Shown here: positions 28,221-36,908 of the stretch, piece after piece
Position numbering within the stretch: position 1 is the first letter of the stretch
How the letters are laid out: every line of letters begins with the position of its first letter
From: Myxococcales bacterium
GTDB lineage: Bacteria; Myxococcota_A; Polyangia; Polyangiales; Polyangiaceae
Length of the DNA stretch: 60,052 bases
Assembly: GCA_025359105.1 (NCBI GenBank)
Contig: JANYHK010000040.1
Span: 1-60,052, forward strand
Reading direction: 5' to 3'
Notes under the pieces: generated by a model
Seen by the model: the letters and a program-made list of their open reading frames with translations, nothing else
What the model was told of the DNA's origin: nothing
Database searches by the model: none
Translations under genes and position numbers: made by a program

Positions 28221-29036
28221 CTAGGACGGCGCGCCCTTGGCCTTGGCGAGCGCCTTGCGGTACTCGCTGGCGACGCGGCCGGTGACGATCTGCTGCGGCA
28301 GCATCCGCGTCAGCACCGCGCCGACGCGGTACATGAGCCCGGGCACGTGCAGGTATTTGCGCTGCCGGAACGCCGAGAGGCCCTCGCGCGCGACGTCGTC
28401 GACCGGCGCGAGCCAGCCGCGGAGCCCGTCGAAGCGGTTGCCCGCGGTCATGTCGGTGGCGATGCCGCCGGGGGCGTAGGTGGTGACCGAGACGTTCTTG
28501 CCTTCGAGCTCGTGGAAGAGGCCGCAGCCGAAGTTGATGAGGAACGCTTTGGATGCAGAATACACGGTTTGGTACGGCACCGGCTGCAGTCCGCCCATGC
28601 TCGACACGATCATGACTCCGCCCCCCTCGCCCTGCTTCTGCAGGTACGGCAGGAGGCGCGTCGTCATACGGACGACGCTCGTGACGTTGGTGTGGAGCAG
28701 GCGCTGGAAGTCCTCCCACGCGAGCTCGTGGTAGTCGCCGAAGTGGGTGACGCCGGCGTTCAGCACCGCGCCGTAGATGGGGCGCTCGCCGGTCACGCGA
28801 TCGATGAGCCGGTCGACGTCCTCGAGCTTGCACATGTCGGCGGCGACGACCTCGACCTTCACCCCGGCGCGCTTCTCGAGGTCCGCCTTCAGGGCCTCCA
28901 GCTTGTCGGCGCGGCGCGCGGAGACGACGAGGTTCGCCCCGTGCACCACGGCGAGCTGCTCGGCCATCTCCTTGCCGAGCCCCGAGGACGCCCCCGTAAC
29001 GAGGACCCACTGGTTGCGGAAATCCATCGGTTTCAT
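28221..29036 (-). CDS. Short-chain dehydrogenase/reductase
   Basis: A 271-residue classical SDR. The cofactor motif is TGASSGLGKEMA near residue 14; NAG is present (LNAGVTHFGD); the catalytic Ser is in VSSMGG and the YSASK motif supplies Tyr and Lys. The Arg in VVSARRADKLEAL after the second strand favours NADPH. It has a DltE/YqjQ-like overall form. Start at 29036, two bases after the stop of the upstream gene (TGACCATG), so the two are translationally coupled. Substrate unknown, perhaps a fatty acyl or lipid ketone given the C-terminal hydrophobic stretch. Confidence 0.88.
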   Translation of the reverse strand: MKPMDFRNQWVLVTGASSGLGKEMAEQLAVVHGANLVVSARRADKLEALKADLEKRAGVKVEVVAADMCKLEDVDRLIDRVTGERPIYGAVLNAGVTHFGDYHELAWEDFQRLLHTNVTSVVRMTTRLLPYLQKQGEGGGVMIVSSMGGLQPVPYQTVYSASKAFLINFGCGLFHELEGKNVSVTTYAPGGIATDMTAGNRFDGLRGWLAPVDDVAREGLSAFRQRKYLHVPGLMYRVGAVLTRMLPQQIVTGRVASEYRKALAKAKGAPS

Positions 29037-29038
29037 GG

Positions 29039-30169
29039 TCAGGCGAGCTCCTTCGTGTAGAGGCGGTAGCGCTTGTAGACCTGGCTGCCGAGGAGGCGAA
29101 TGCCGGCGTTGACCGGCCCGTTGTCCTCGAGCGTCCACGAGAGCTCGCCCTCGGTCATGCCGATGCGCCGCCCTGCGTCGTTCAGCTCCGCGTAGAGGTA
29201 CGCCGAGAGGCCCGCGTACTTGCGGACGTGGCGCCACTTCTTGCGGATGCCGAGGATGAACATGCGGCCGCTCTTCGGCCCCTTCACCTTCAGGCGCCAG
29301 AGCAGCTTGGGCAGGCCGAGCGGGAAGAGCTTGCCGTGCAGATCAGCGATGAGCTCGTTCAGGTTGGGCAGCGCGACGGCGACCGCCGCGGGCTCGCCGT
29401 CGATCGACACGATGCGCGTGATGTCGGGGATGAGCACGAGCTTGAAGTCCTGCGCCATCTTGCGGACCTCGTTCTTCGTCGCCGGGACGAAGCCCCAGTT
29501 GTCGCTCCATGCGTCGTTGAAGACGTCGACGATGATCTCGACGTCGCGCTCCATGTCCTTCATCGACACCGGCCGCGACGTGAGCTCCGGCAGCGCCGCG
29601 ATCTCCCCGTGCGCCTTGCGCGTGCGGGTGTTGAGATCGCTGACCGTGTACTTCCAGGCGTAGAAATCCTTCTCCTTCGTGTAACCCGCTTGCTCGATGA
29701 GGCCGCTCTGGTAGGGGCGGTGGTGCGGCATGAGGAAGTACGGGGGCGTGCCGAAGCCGTCGACGAGGACGCCGAGCTCCTCGTTGATGTTGAGGGAGAG
29801 GGGGCCGCGGATCTTCGTCATCCCCTTGGCCTTCAGCCACGCCTCGGCCGACGCGAGGAGATCCTTGGCGACCTCCGCGTCGTCGATCGTGTCGAGGAAG
29901 CCGAAGAAGCCGGTCTTGTCCTTGTACCTATCGAGGTGCCCGTGATCGAGCTGCGCCGTGATGCGACCGACGCAGCGGCCGTCCTTGTATGCGGTGAAGG
30001 TCGTCCCCTCGCCGTGCTCGAAGAAGGGGTTCTTCTTGGGGCTGAGGCGGTCTTTGAGATCCTGGTCGAGCGCGCGGACGAAGTTCGGATCGCCGCGGTA
30101 GACGAGGTCCACCACGTCGAGGAAATCCTTCAACTTTGCGCCCATCTTCGTCTCACGGATCTCCGTCAT
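29039..30169 (-). CDS. GNAT-like acyltransferase, YghO-type conserved protein
   Basis: A 376-residue soluble protein. The N-terminal half has a GNAT-like beta pattern (FTAYKDGRCVGRITAQLDHG, then FFGFLDTIDDAEVAKDLL), and the second half repeats such a fold (MFILGIRKKWRHVRKYAGLSAYLYAELN). The segment IRGPLSLNINEELGVLVDGF is strongly conserved in this little-studied family. A tandem acyltransferase architecture is likely, but the substrate is unknown. It starts at 30169 (MTEIRETKM) rather than 93 nt upstream, since the added residues look non-homologous. It is coupled to the SDR gene that follows. Confidence 0.7.
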   Translation of the reverse strand: MTEIRETKMGAKLKDFLDVVDLVYRGDPNFVRALDQDLKDRLSPKKNPFFEHGEGTTFTAYKDGRCVGRITAQLDHGHLDRYKDKTGFFGFLDTIDDAEVAKDLLASAEAWLKAKGMTKIRGPLSLNINEELGVLVDGFGTPPYFLMPHHRPYQSGLIEQAGYTKEKDFYAWKYTVSDLNTRTRKAHGEIAALPELTSRPVSMKDMERDVEIIVDVFNDAWSDNWGFVPATKNEVRKMAQDFKLVLIPDITRIVSIDGEPAAVAVALPNLNELIADLHGKLFPLGLPKLLWRLKVKGPKSGRMFILGIRKKWRHVRKYAGLSAYLYAELNDAGRRIGMTEGELSWTLEDNGPVNAGIRLLGSQVYKRYRLYTKELA

Positions 30170-30242
30170 GGCGGGAGCCGTACCCCGCCGGAGGCGCCTG
30201 GTCAACGGGACGCATCCCGCCGGCGTTGGTAGGCTCGCCGCG

Positions 30243-30881
30243 ATGCTCCGTCGTTCGACCAAGCTCGTGGTCCTCGTCGCATGCGCCGTTTGGTGCTCTG
30301 CGTGCGGGCTCGTGCTGGCCCTGTCGGACGTCGGTTAGGCGGGAGTCGCGGACGGTGGGGGTCCGGCGGACACGGGAGGCACGGACGGCAAAGAGCCGGC
30401 GGACGCGGTCGCGGACGCAGGGGAGGCGGCGACGGGTCGCTTCTGCGCGACGGTCGACGCGATGTGGTGCGACGACTTCGACGATCCCGACCCGACCATG
30501 CAGCTGTCCCTCCGTTTTCGCGGCACGTTTCTGGAGGGGGGCGCACCAAGATCGACGGCGATCGCTCGAGCCGGGTTCGGGGCGGGAAGGATCTTCGAGC
30601 TGGTGGCCAACGCGACCTCGTTCGAATTCGATGGGCCCGGTAACTCCGTCGCTGCGGTCCCGGTCAAGCCGTTCGACGGGCAGTGGCACGACGTCCACGT
30701 CACGGCGAGCCCGGCGACCGGCGACTTCACGCTGACGATCGATGGCAAACCGGGCACGGGCAGCGCGAGCCCGGCGCCGGGGCCCTTCACGCCGAAGCTC
30801 GTAGTCGGGCTCTACTTCCTCCAGCCTCCTGCGAGCGCAACCAGCCTACGCTTCGACGACGTGGTGTTCGACTACCGCTGA
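30243..30881 (+). pseudogene. Lipoprotein gene interrupted by an in-frame TAG
   Basis: From the ATG at 30243 the frame encodes a lipoprotein signal (VVLVACAVWCSACG), a stop TAG at codon 32 (30336-30338), then continues uninterrupted to 30881. It passes through a Gly/Asp-rich linker and a domain starting FCATVDAMWCDDFDD, followed by jelly-roll strands (GQWHDVHVTASPATGDFTL, LRFDDVVFDYR) like LamG-type or family-16-like folds. The whole would be a 212-residue lipoprotein. One base change explains the stop. Either the gene is dead, the base is a sequencing error, or a rare readthrough occurs. A restart at ATG 30462 would lack export. Confidence 0.7.
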
Positions 30882-30907
30882 TCTCGTCACGGAACACTGC
30901 CAACTTC

Positions 30908-32197
30908 ATGAAGTTGGCCGGCGGCTTCCTTCGCCTGCATCCTGCCGCCGTGCACGCCCCGACTCGTCGTTGCCGGCTCGCTGAGGCCCCTTTTGCGCTC
31001 GCGCTCGCCGCGCTCACCCTGAGCGCCTGCGGTGGCGCACACCCGAAGCCGGCCGCCGTCGCTGCATCTGCACCGATGCCGCCCCCCGCCCCTGCGCTGG
31101 TGGCCGAGCTCCCTGTGCCACCAACACCCGGGCTCTGGCACTTCGAGTGGCTGTCCCCGGACGGACGGCGCGCGCTGCTTCGCCGCATCGACGGCGGCGC
31201 GCGGTCGAGCTTCGACGCGCGCGTCGTCGACGTCGACAGCGGGGAAGAGGTGGACGAGGCGGCGCTCGAAGAGCTCGCGAAGCTGCCGACCACCACGATC
31301 GGCAAGCCCGCCGTCGACCTGCGCCAGCTCGACGCGCTCTTCGCGGCGCCGGCGTTCGGCGAGGACCTCGTGCGCGGCGCGCAGCTGGCGTACGCGTTCC
31401 CGTTCGGCTCGTGCGGGCGCTTCTCCGCCGCGCCGAAGGGGCGGGCGATCGCGTTCAACGCGGGCGACTGGCTGTACGTCGCCGACGAGCACGGGCAGGT
31501 GAAGAAGCGCGTCGCCGACGTCGCGGCCTACGATCCGCGCTTCACGCCGGACGGGAAGAACCTCCTCTTCCGTCGCGCGACCGGGAAGATCGATCGCGTT
31601 CTGACCGGCTACGAGCTCTTCGTCGTCCCCGCCGATCTGTCGGCGCCCGCGCGCGCGCTGGCGGGCACGGCGGGGGTCCACGACAGCGTGGTCGTCGACG
31701 AGGCGAGCAAGTTCGCGATCGCCGTCGTCTCGCACGAGCCGCAGGTGAAGACCTGCGCGCTCTCGGTGTCGTTGCGCCCGCCGTTCGCGGTGAAGCGCCT
31801 CGGCTGCCTCGACGGCGGGGAGCTGCTCGTCGAGTCGATCCTCTCCCCGCACGGCCGCTGGGTCACCGCGGTGACGACGCCGCGCGAGAAGGTCGCTGGG
31901 CAGCGGCGCACGTTCCGGCTCCGCGTGGTGTCGCTCGACAACGGCAAGGTGCTCCTCGACGAGCCGGCGCAGCCGGGGCTGAACGTCCGCGCCATCAGCG
32001 ACGCCGGCGTCCTCGTTCAGAGTCGCTTCGGCGAGACGGTGGTGATCGACGTGCCCGGGAGGATCCGGCGCGTCCGCACGATGGACGTCGGCCACCGCGC
32101 GTACTTCCGCAGCGCGAGCGAGCTCGTCTTCGTACGAGGCGCGACCGTGGCCGTCCTCGACGTCGGCATGCGCCGCCCAACCGCCGCGCCGCGCTGA
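30908..32197 (+). CDS. Propeller-like lipoprotein
   Basis: A 429-residue protein whose lipobox LTLSAC is at about residue 41, so the n-region is long and a later start is possible though no clear one exists. A Pro-rich linker leads to repeated segments such as HFEWLSPDGRRALLRRIDG, YDPRFTPDGKNLLFRRATG and LSPHGRWVTAVTTPREK, which look like TolB/PD40 blades. Two Cys (TCALSVSL, LGCLDG) may pair. It lies 26 nt behind the broken lipoprotein gene and ends three bases from the convergent protease gene. Confidence 0.7.
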   Translation: MKLAGGFLRLHPAAVHAPTRRCRLAEAPFALALAALTLSACGGAHPKPAAVAASAPMPPPAPALVAELPVPPTPGLWHFEWLSPDGRRALLRRIDGGARSSFDARVVDVDSGEEVDEAALEELAKLPTTTIGKPAVDLRQLDALFAAPAFGEDLVRGAQLAYAFPFGSCGRFSAAPKGRAIAFNAGDWLYVADEHGQVKKRVADVAAYDPRFTPDGKNLLFRRATGKIDRVLTGYELFVVPADLSAPARALAGTAGVHDSVVVDEASKFAIAVVSHEPQVKTCALSVSLRPPFAVKRLGCLDGGELLVESILSPHGRWVTAVTTPREKVAGQRRTFRLRVVSLDNGKVLLDEPAQPGLNVRAISDAGVLVQSRFGETVVIDVPGRIRRVRTMDVGHRAYFRSASELVFVRGATVAVLDVGMRRPTAAPR

Positions 32198-32200
32198 CCC

Positions 32201-33616
32201 CTACTTCTTCAGCGCCGTGTAGAACGCCGCTTCGCGACGGCGGATGCGCAGGAGGAGCTGCCCGTCCTTCGACGCTTCCTGAAGCTGCTGCGACGTCGGC
32301 TCGAGCGCGCCGTCGACCTCGACGATGATGTCCCCCGCCTTGATGCCCGCGCGATCGGCGGCCGAGCCCGGCGCGACGTTCGTGACGACCGGCATCGCCT
32401 TGGCCGCCAGCCCGAGCTGCTGCGCCTGCTGCGGGCTCAGATCGCGCACGCTCATCCCGAGGCCGGGGTGCGGCACGCCTTGCTGCTGCACCGGGAGCTG
32501 CGGGATCGGCGGCTCCGGGCGCGCCGTGAGGGTGATGCTCGAAGAGTAGTGCTTGGCGTCCCGGACGATCTCGAGCGGGATGGTTTGGCCGACGTCGTGC
32601 TGGAGCACCTCGCGAATGAGCTCGCGGCCGTCGTGCACGGTCTTGCCGGCGACCGAGGCGATCACGTCGCCGGGCCTCATGTTCGCCTTCGCCGCCGGCC
32701 CGCCGTCGTTGACGAGGTTCACGAGCGCGCCGGCGCGCGGATCGAGCTTCATCGCCGACGCGAGCTCGGGGGTGAGATCCTGGATGCCGACGCCGATCCA
32801 CGCGCGCTCGACGTGCCCCGTCTTCAGGATCTGCTCGGTCGCGCGGCGCGCGATCGACGACGGCACGGCGAAGCCGATGCCGCTGCCGCGCCCGACGATC
32901 ATCGTGTTGATGCCGAGGACGCGCCCGTCGAGATCGCAGAGCGGGCCGCCGGAGTTGCCGGGGTTGATGCTCGCGTCCGTCTGCAGGTAGTCCTCGATCG
33001 CGTTCATGCCGAGGCCCCCGCGCCCCTTTGCGCTGAGCACGCCGGTCGTCACGGTGTAGCCGAGCCCGAACGGCGAGCCGATGGCGACGACCCACTCACC
33101 CACACGCGCGGCCTCGGAGTCGGCAAATTTCGCCGCGACGAGGCCGGTGGCGTCGACCTTGATGACCGCGAGATCCGTGGCCGGATCGCGGCCGACGAGC
33201 TTCGCGGGGAGGAACCGGCCGTCGCGCAGGTGCACGTTGATCGTGAGCGCGTCGTCGATGACGTGGTTGTTCGTGAGGATCGCGCCGTCGGGCGTGAAGA
33301 CGACGCCCGAGCCGGTGCCGCGCGCGACCGGCGAGTCGCCGTTGCCGCGGCCGAAGAGGCGCGTCGCGTTGTCGGCGTTCTCGTTGCGGCTCGTCACGTC
33401 GATCTGGACGACGCTCGGGCTGACGCGCTCTGCCACGCTCGAGAAGGCGTCGGAGAGGCGCCGCGCCTCGGCCTGCGAGGCCTGCAGCTGAGCGGGTGAG
33501 GGCGCGGTCGTGGCCGCGGCCACGTGACCGGGCGCCGGCTGGGCCTGCGCGACGGCGCTCGACAGGCCGAACGCCAAACCGACGAACAGCCGAACGAATA
33601 CGGGGGAAGACGACAT
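32201..33616 (-). CDS. HtrA/DegP-family periplasmic serine protease
   Basis: A 471-residue protein with signal peptide (ending AVAQAQ). The trypsin-like domain has the triad H118 (TNNHVI), D148 (TDLAVIKV) and S222 (GNSGGP). Two PDZ domains follow (about 270-360, with AWIGVGIQDL, and about 375-465, with GIKAGDIIVEVDG). This is the DegP/DegQ architecture: protease and chaperone for misfolded envelope proteins. The N-terminal Pro/Ala linker is longer than in E. coli. It is convergent with the propeller lipoprotein gene. Confidence 0.93.
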   Translation of the reverse strand: MSSSPVFVRLFVGLAFGLSSAVAQAQPAPGHVAAATTAPSPAQLQASQAEARRLSDAFSSVAERVSPSVVQIDVTSRNENADNATRLFGRGNGDSPVARGTGSGVVFTPDGAILTNNHVIDDALTINVHLRDGRFLPAKLVGRDPATDLAVIKVDATGLVAAKFADSEAARVGEWVVAIGSPFGLGYTVTTGVLSAKGRGGLGMNAIEDYLQTDASINPGNSGGPLCDLDGRVLGINTMIVGRGSGIGFAVPSSIARRATEQILKTGHVERAWIGVGIQDLTPELASAMKLDPRAGALVNLVNDGGPAAKANMRPGDVIASVAGKTVHDGRELIREVLQHDVGQTIPLEIVRDAKHYSSSITLTARPEPPIPQLPVQQQGVPHPGLGMSVRDLSPQQAQQLGLAAKAMPVVTNVAPGSAADRAGIKAGDIIVEVDGALEPTSQQLQEASKDGQLLLRIRRREAAFYTALKK

Positions 33617-33768
33617 GAACGGGCTCCTCTCAGCGAGGCGAACATCTCGGATGCACGAAGCATTCCGAGCAAGCAGGGATCAGCGTGGACCCCGATGGTT
33701 GGACGCGCAAGCGTGAAGAGCGTTGCAAATGCGCGAGCAGGCGAGGCGCGTCGGGGGTTCGGCGCGAA

Positions 33769-34815
33769 TCAGCGCGAAGTGATGAGCTTCGTGACGACCC
33801 TCGACCACGGGCGCGCGCCCATCGAGCGGGTCGCCTCGTAGAGCGGCGTCCCCGGCGCGGTCAGATCGGTCAGCTCCATCGTCGTCGCGCCGCGCGATGC
33901 GGCGACGCGCGCCGAGAAGCCGACGAGCGCCGGGACGAGGAGCGACGGATCCATGGCCGGATCGATGGCGAAGCGGCCGAGGATGCCGCGCTTCGCCGGT
34001 AAGAACGGCGGGTCGAGGGCCATGACCGCGAGGCTCACCGCGGCGCGCACGGCGCCTTGCTCGTCGACGCCGACGACCTCGGTCGGATCGGCGCCGGTCG
34101 CCGCGACGTGCGCGAGGTGCGCCGAGATGGCGCCCACGATCGTCGCGTCCACGGCGCGCGGCCGATCGAAGCGGACGTCGCCGGCGGCGCGGCGGCGCGC
34201 GGCCAGCGTCGCGTCGAGCATGGCCACGGCGAGCGCGTCGCGCGGCTCTGCGAGGCGCGCGTGGTAGCCGCGCTTCGCCGACGCGCCGCCGTGTGAGACC
34301 GCGTCCTCGACGGCGATGCGCGTGCTGTGCGCGATGGGGACGTAGCCCACCTTCGCGTAGAAGGAGTGCGCCGGGTTCGGCTCGAGCACCTCGGCGGCGA
34401 GGACGGTGGGCCCGCCGCGCGAGAGCGTGGACGCGGAGCGCGCGAGCGTGTCGAGCAGCGCGCGGCCGGCGCCGCCCCTCCGCGCGACGCTGGCCACGAT
34501 GAGCGAGCGGACCTCGCACGTGTTCGGCGTCGACGCGTCGACGCCGTGCCGCTCGAACCAGCCCTCGACCTGCCCTGTGAGCTCGGCGCCCGCGACGGCG
34601 ACCAGGTGGATGTGGCGCCCGAGGATCGGGTGCCCGCCGCGGACGCGCGCGTCCTCTTCGAGGCGTTGCGCGAGGGCGTCGTAGACGCGCAGCTCCTTCG
34701 AGCCGGCGTACCCGCCCCATGCCTCGTGCGCGTCCCACAGCTCGCGCCACAACGACGCGACCACGCGCCCCTCGCCCGGGCGGGCGGCGCGCACGACCAG
34801 ATCGGCCTCGCTCAT
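33769..34815 (-). CDS. Tandem-GNAT acetyltransferase
   Basis: A 348-residue protein. The first GNAT domain (about 5-165) carries RSLIVASVARRGGAGRALLD as the acetyl-CoA loop and NPAHSFYAKVGYV near its end. The second (about 185-345) is degenerate, with weak strands and no clear pyrophosphate loop. The start is taken at 34815, because its ATG overlaps the truA stop as ATGA; an ATG 12 nt upstream is also possible. Substrate unknown. Confidence 0.8.
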   Translation of the reverse strand: MSEADLVVRAARPGEGRVVASLWRELWDAHEAWGGYAGSKELRVYDALAQRLEEDARVRGGHPILGRHIHLVAVAGAELTGQVEGWFERHGVDASTPNTCEVRSLIVASVARRGGAGRALLDTLARSASTLSRGGPTVLAAEVLEPNPAHSFYAKVGYVPIAHSTRIAVEDAVSHGGASAKRGYHARLAEPRDALAVAMLDATLAARRRAAGDVRFDRPRAVDATIVGAISAHLAHVAATGADPTEVVGVDEQGAVRAAVSLAVMALDPPFLPAKRGILGRFAIDPAMDPSLLVPALVGFSARVAASRGATTMELTDLTAPGTPLYEATRSMGARPWSRVVTKLITSR

Positions 34816-35606
34816 CCGGGCGGCCATGGCTCCCCTGCGCCCGCGGGCAGCTCCAGGAACACGTGCTCGAGCGTCAGGCCGTGCGCCGGCGCGGTGATGC
34901 CGGCCTCGCCGCGCACCCTCGACGCGAGCGCGCGCGCGACGGTCCCCTCGGCGAGGTGCCCGCGCGCGACGTCCATGAGCGTTCCGGCGACGATCCTGAC
35001 CATGTTGTACAGAAACGCGTTCCCCTCGATGACGATGCCGACGATGCGCCCTCCCGCCTCGGGCTCCACGGCGCAGCGGGTCACCGTTCGAACGGTATCG
35101 TTTCTCGCGTCGTGCGACGAGCGAAACGCCGCGAAGTCGTGGGTGCCGACGACGGCCTGCGCCTCACGCGCCAGCTTGTCCTGGTCGATGTCCCACCCGA
35201 GCCTCCACGCGCGATCGCGCAGCAGCGGGTCACGGATGCGGTCGAGAAGGACGCGGTAGCGGTAGCGCTTTCCTTTGGCGCTGAAGCGCGGGTTGAATCC
35301 CTCGGGAACGGCGCACGCCCAGCGCACGCAGGCGTCGTCGGGCATGTGCTGGTTCAGCGCGAGCACCCAGCCGCGCGCGGGGATGGTAAGGGACGCGTCG
35401 AACGCCGCGAGCTGCCCCTCGGCGTGAACGCCGGCGTCGGTGCGGCTCACCCCGCGTGGCAAGGACGCCTTCGGATCGAGCTTCGTGATCGCGCCGGTGA
35501 GCGCGTCGCACACCGTGCGGCCGTCACGCTGCGGCGCCCAGCCGTTGAAGGCGGTCCCGTCGTAGGCGACGCCCACGAGCACGCCGAAACGCTCGCCCGC
35601 GCCCAC
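34812..35606 (-). CDS. truA: tRNA pseudouridine(38-40) synthase TruA
   Basis: A 264-residue enzyme with the catalytic aspartate D57 in SRTDAGVHA, preceded by the ferredoxin-like AYDGTAFNGWAPQ strand. The C-terminal motif GNAFLYNMVRIVAGTLMDV is conserved. It converts U38-U40 in tRNA anticodon arms to pseudouridine. It sits in a compact minus-strand cluster: three bases follow the upstream lipoprotein gene and a 4-base overlap joins the GNAT gene. Confidence 0.95.
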   Translation of the reverse strand: MGAGERFGVLVGVAYDGTAFNGWAPQRDGRTVCDALTGAITKLDPKASLPRGVSRTDAGVHAEGQLAAFDASLTIPARGWVLALNQHMPDDACVRWACAVPEGFNPRFSAKGKRYRYRVLLDRIRDPLLRDRAWRLGWDIDQDKLAREAQAVVGTHDFAAFRSSHDARNDTVRTVTRCAVEPEAGGRIVGIVIEGNAFLYNMVRIVAGTLMDVARGHLAEGTVARALASRVRGEAGITAPAHGLTLEHVFLELPAGAGEPWPPG

Positions 35607-35609
35607 CGC

Positions 35610-35879
35610 TCAGCCCCCTTCGTCGGCGTCGCCAGAAACGGAAGCGGAGTCGTTCGCGTCGTCGGAGGCGTCATCCCTCCCGGCGTCGGCGTGGTCGGGC
35701 GTACCGTCGAGCAGCGGCGGCGTGGCCGCGCACTTCAGGCCGCTGCAGAGGCCGGAGAGGCAGTCCCCGCTCTTCAAGCAGTCCTCGCCGAGCGGCCGAC
35801 GCGTCTCCGAGCATGCGACGACGGCGACCGCGCAGGCGAGCGCCACCGCCGCCCCTCGACGCCGGCGCCCGGAGATCAT
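35610..35879 (-). CDS. Small Cys-rich lipoprotein
   Basis: An 89-residue protein with lipobox VAVVAC, a short Cys-rich patch (EDCLKSGDCLSGLCSGLKC) and an Asp/Ser/Ala-rich acidic tail. The patch resembles the Cys modules seen in other lipoproteins of this window (compare the 18393-20780 protein). No function is assigned. It lies three nt from its neighbours on both sides in the truA cluster. Confidence 0.65.
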   Translation of the reverse strand: MISGRRRRGAAVALACAVAVVACSETRRPLGEDCLKSGDCLSGLCSGLKCAATPPLLDGTPDHADAGRDDASDDANDSASVSGDADEGG

Positions 35880-35882
35880 GGC

Positions 35883-36191
35883 TCAGCCCGCCTTCGCGTC
35901 GCCCACGTCGCCGCCGGTGTCCTTCGGCGCGTCGACGGGCGAGTCCAGCGGCGAATCGACGGGCGCGTCGACGGCGCCTGCGTCTCCGTCCGAGCCCCCG
36001 TCGACCACGCCGGCCTCTCCGTCGACGCCGGTGTCGATCGGGACGGCGCCATCGTTGTCGGGGCCGCATCCGGCCGCCGCGTCGGAGCAGTCGGGGGTCT
36101 GACCGTCCACGCATGCGCCGACGGTGACGCCGAGCGCGCACGTCACCGCCACGGCGGCGAGGATCAGGATGCGGCGTGCGCTCGGGCTCAC
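35883..36191 (-). CDS. Small Asp-rich lipoprotein
   Basis: A 102-residue protein, GTG start. A signal peptide with lipobox GVTVGAC is followed by an acidic low-complexity chain rich in Asp, Gly and Val (for example DAPVDSPLDSPVDAP, a PVDSPLDS-type repeat). It probably serves as a surface spacer. It is co-directional with the AgmX-like gene 28 nt upstream. Confidence 0.6.
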   Translation of the reverse strand: MSPSARRILILAAVAVTCALGVTVGACVDGQTPDCSDAAAGCGPDNDGAVPIDTGVDGEAGVVDGGSDGDAGAVDAPVDSPLDSPVDAPKDTGGDVGDAKAG

Positions 36192-36219
36192 GGCGGGGGG
36201 CTCACTTGAGGACGGTTCT

Positions 36220-36810
36220 TCACTTGCCGCCCGGAACGAAGTTCACGGGCACGTTGATGTCGGCGCAGCCGCCCTTGGGCGCGGGGAACTGACCGGTCTG
36301 CCGGAACTTGTTGGCGACGCACTGGGCAACCGCCGGCGAGCCCATGTCGTTGCTGGCCACCGACGCCGAGCAGACCTGCCCGTTCGACGCGAGGCGCACG
36401 CTGATGGTGATCTTGCCCTTGAGCGTCGAGTCGTTGGCGAGCGCCGAGTCGTAGCAAGCGTGGGCCTGCTTCGCCCGGAACGCGAGCGCGCTCTCGAGAT
36501 CGCCTGCCGTGACGCCGTTGCACTTGGCCGCGTTGCAGACCGGACCGGTGCCGCCGCTACTGGACATCATCCTGGTCCCGGTGTCGGGACCGGCATCGAT
36601 GATCGGAGGCGGCGGCGGGACGTCGTCGTCGATGTTGTTGCGCACCTGGGTGGGCGCGTTGGCGTCCGGCGCATGGATGACGATCGTCTGCGGCTTGTCG
36701 CCGCTCGAGCGCCAGAACCAGAGGCCGACCATTCCTCCGAGGAGGAGAATGGCGACGACGGCGTACTTCCCATTCCCGCCGCCCATGGGCGGGGGTGTGA
36801 TCGAGTTCAT
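36220..36810 (-). CDS. AgmX/PglI C-terminal domain protein, TonB-like
   Basis: A 196-residue protein with one membrane anchor (about 16-34, VVAILLLGGMVGLWFW), a Pro/Asp-rich linker, then a C-terminal domain of about 95 residues. That domain has the AgmX/TonB-C-like pattern: AFRAKQAHACYDSALANDS, then KGKITISVRLASNGQVCSAS and AQCVANKFRQTGQFPAPKGG. Such proteins belong to myxobacterial motility or envelope-transport machinery. It leads the cluster with two lipoproteins and truA. The start at 36810 is where the anchor begins; the frame is open far upstream. Confidence 0.78.
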   Translation of the reverse strand: MNSITPPPMGGGNGKYAVVAILLLGGMVGLWFWRSSGDKPQTIVIHAPDANAPTQVRNNIDDDVPPPPPIIDAGPDTGTRMMSSSGGTGPVCNAAKCNGVTAGDLESALAFRAKQAHACYDSALANDSTLKGKITISVRLASNGQVCSASVASNDMGSPAVAQCVANKFRQTGQFPAPKGGCADINVPVNFVPGGK

Positions 36811-36829
36811 CTTCGATACGTCGCTTTCC

Positions 36830-36864
36830 CCTGCAGTTTCGGACCCCAGTATACAGACTGCAGG
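36830..36864 (-). promoter_or_regulatory. Candidate promoter within an inverted repeat
   Basis: CCTGCAGT (36830-36837) and ACTGCAGG (36857-36864) are perfect inverted arms around a TATACT -10-like box on the minus strand (36854-36849), upstream of the AgmX-like gene at 36810. The arms could be an operator; no clear -35 is visible. Confidence 0.35.
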
Positions 36865-36908
36865 GTGGAGGAAGGCAAGCTCGCGGATCGGGCCTGCGGA
36901 TTTGCGAC

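Noticed and set aside
30336-30338. TAG decoded as pyrrolysine
   Set aside because: No pyl genes are seen and the site follows a lipoprotein linker where no special residue is expected.
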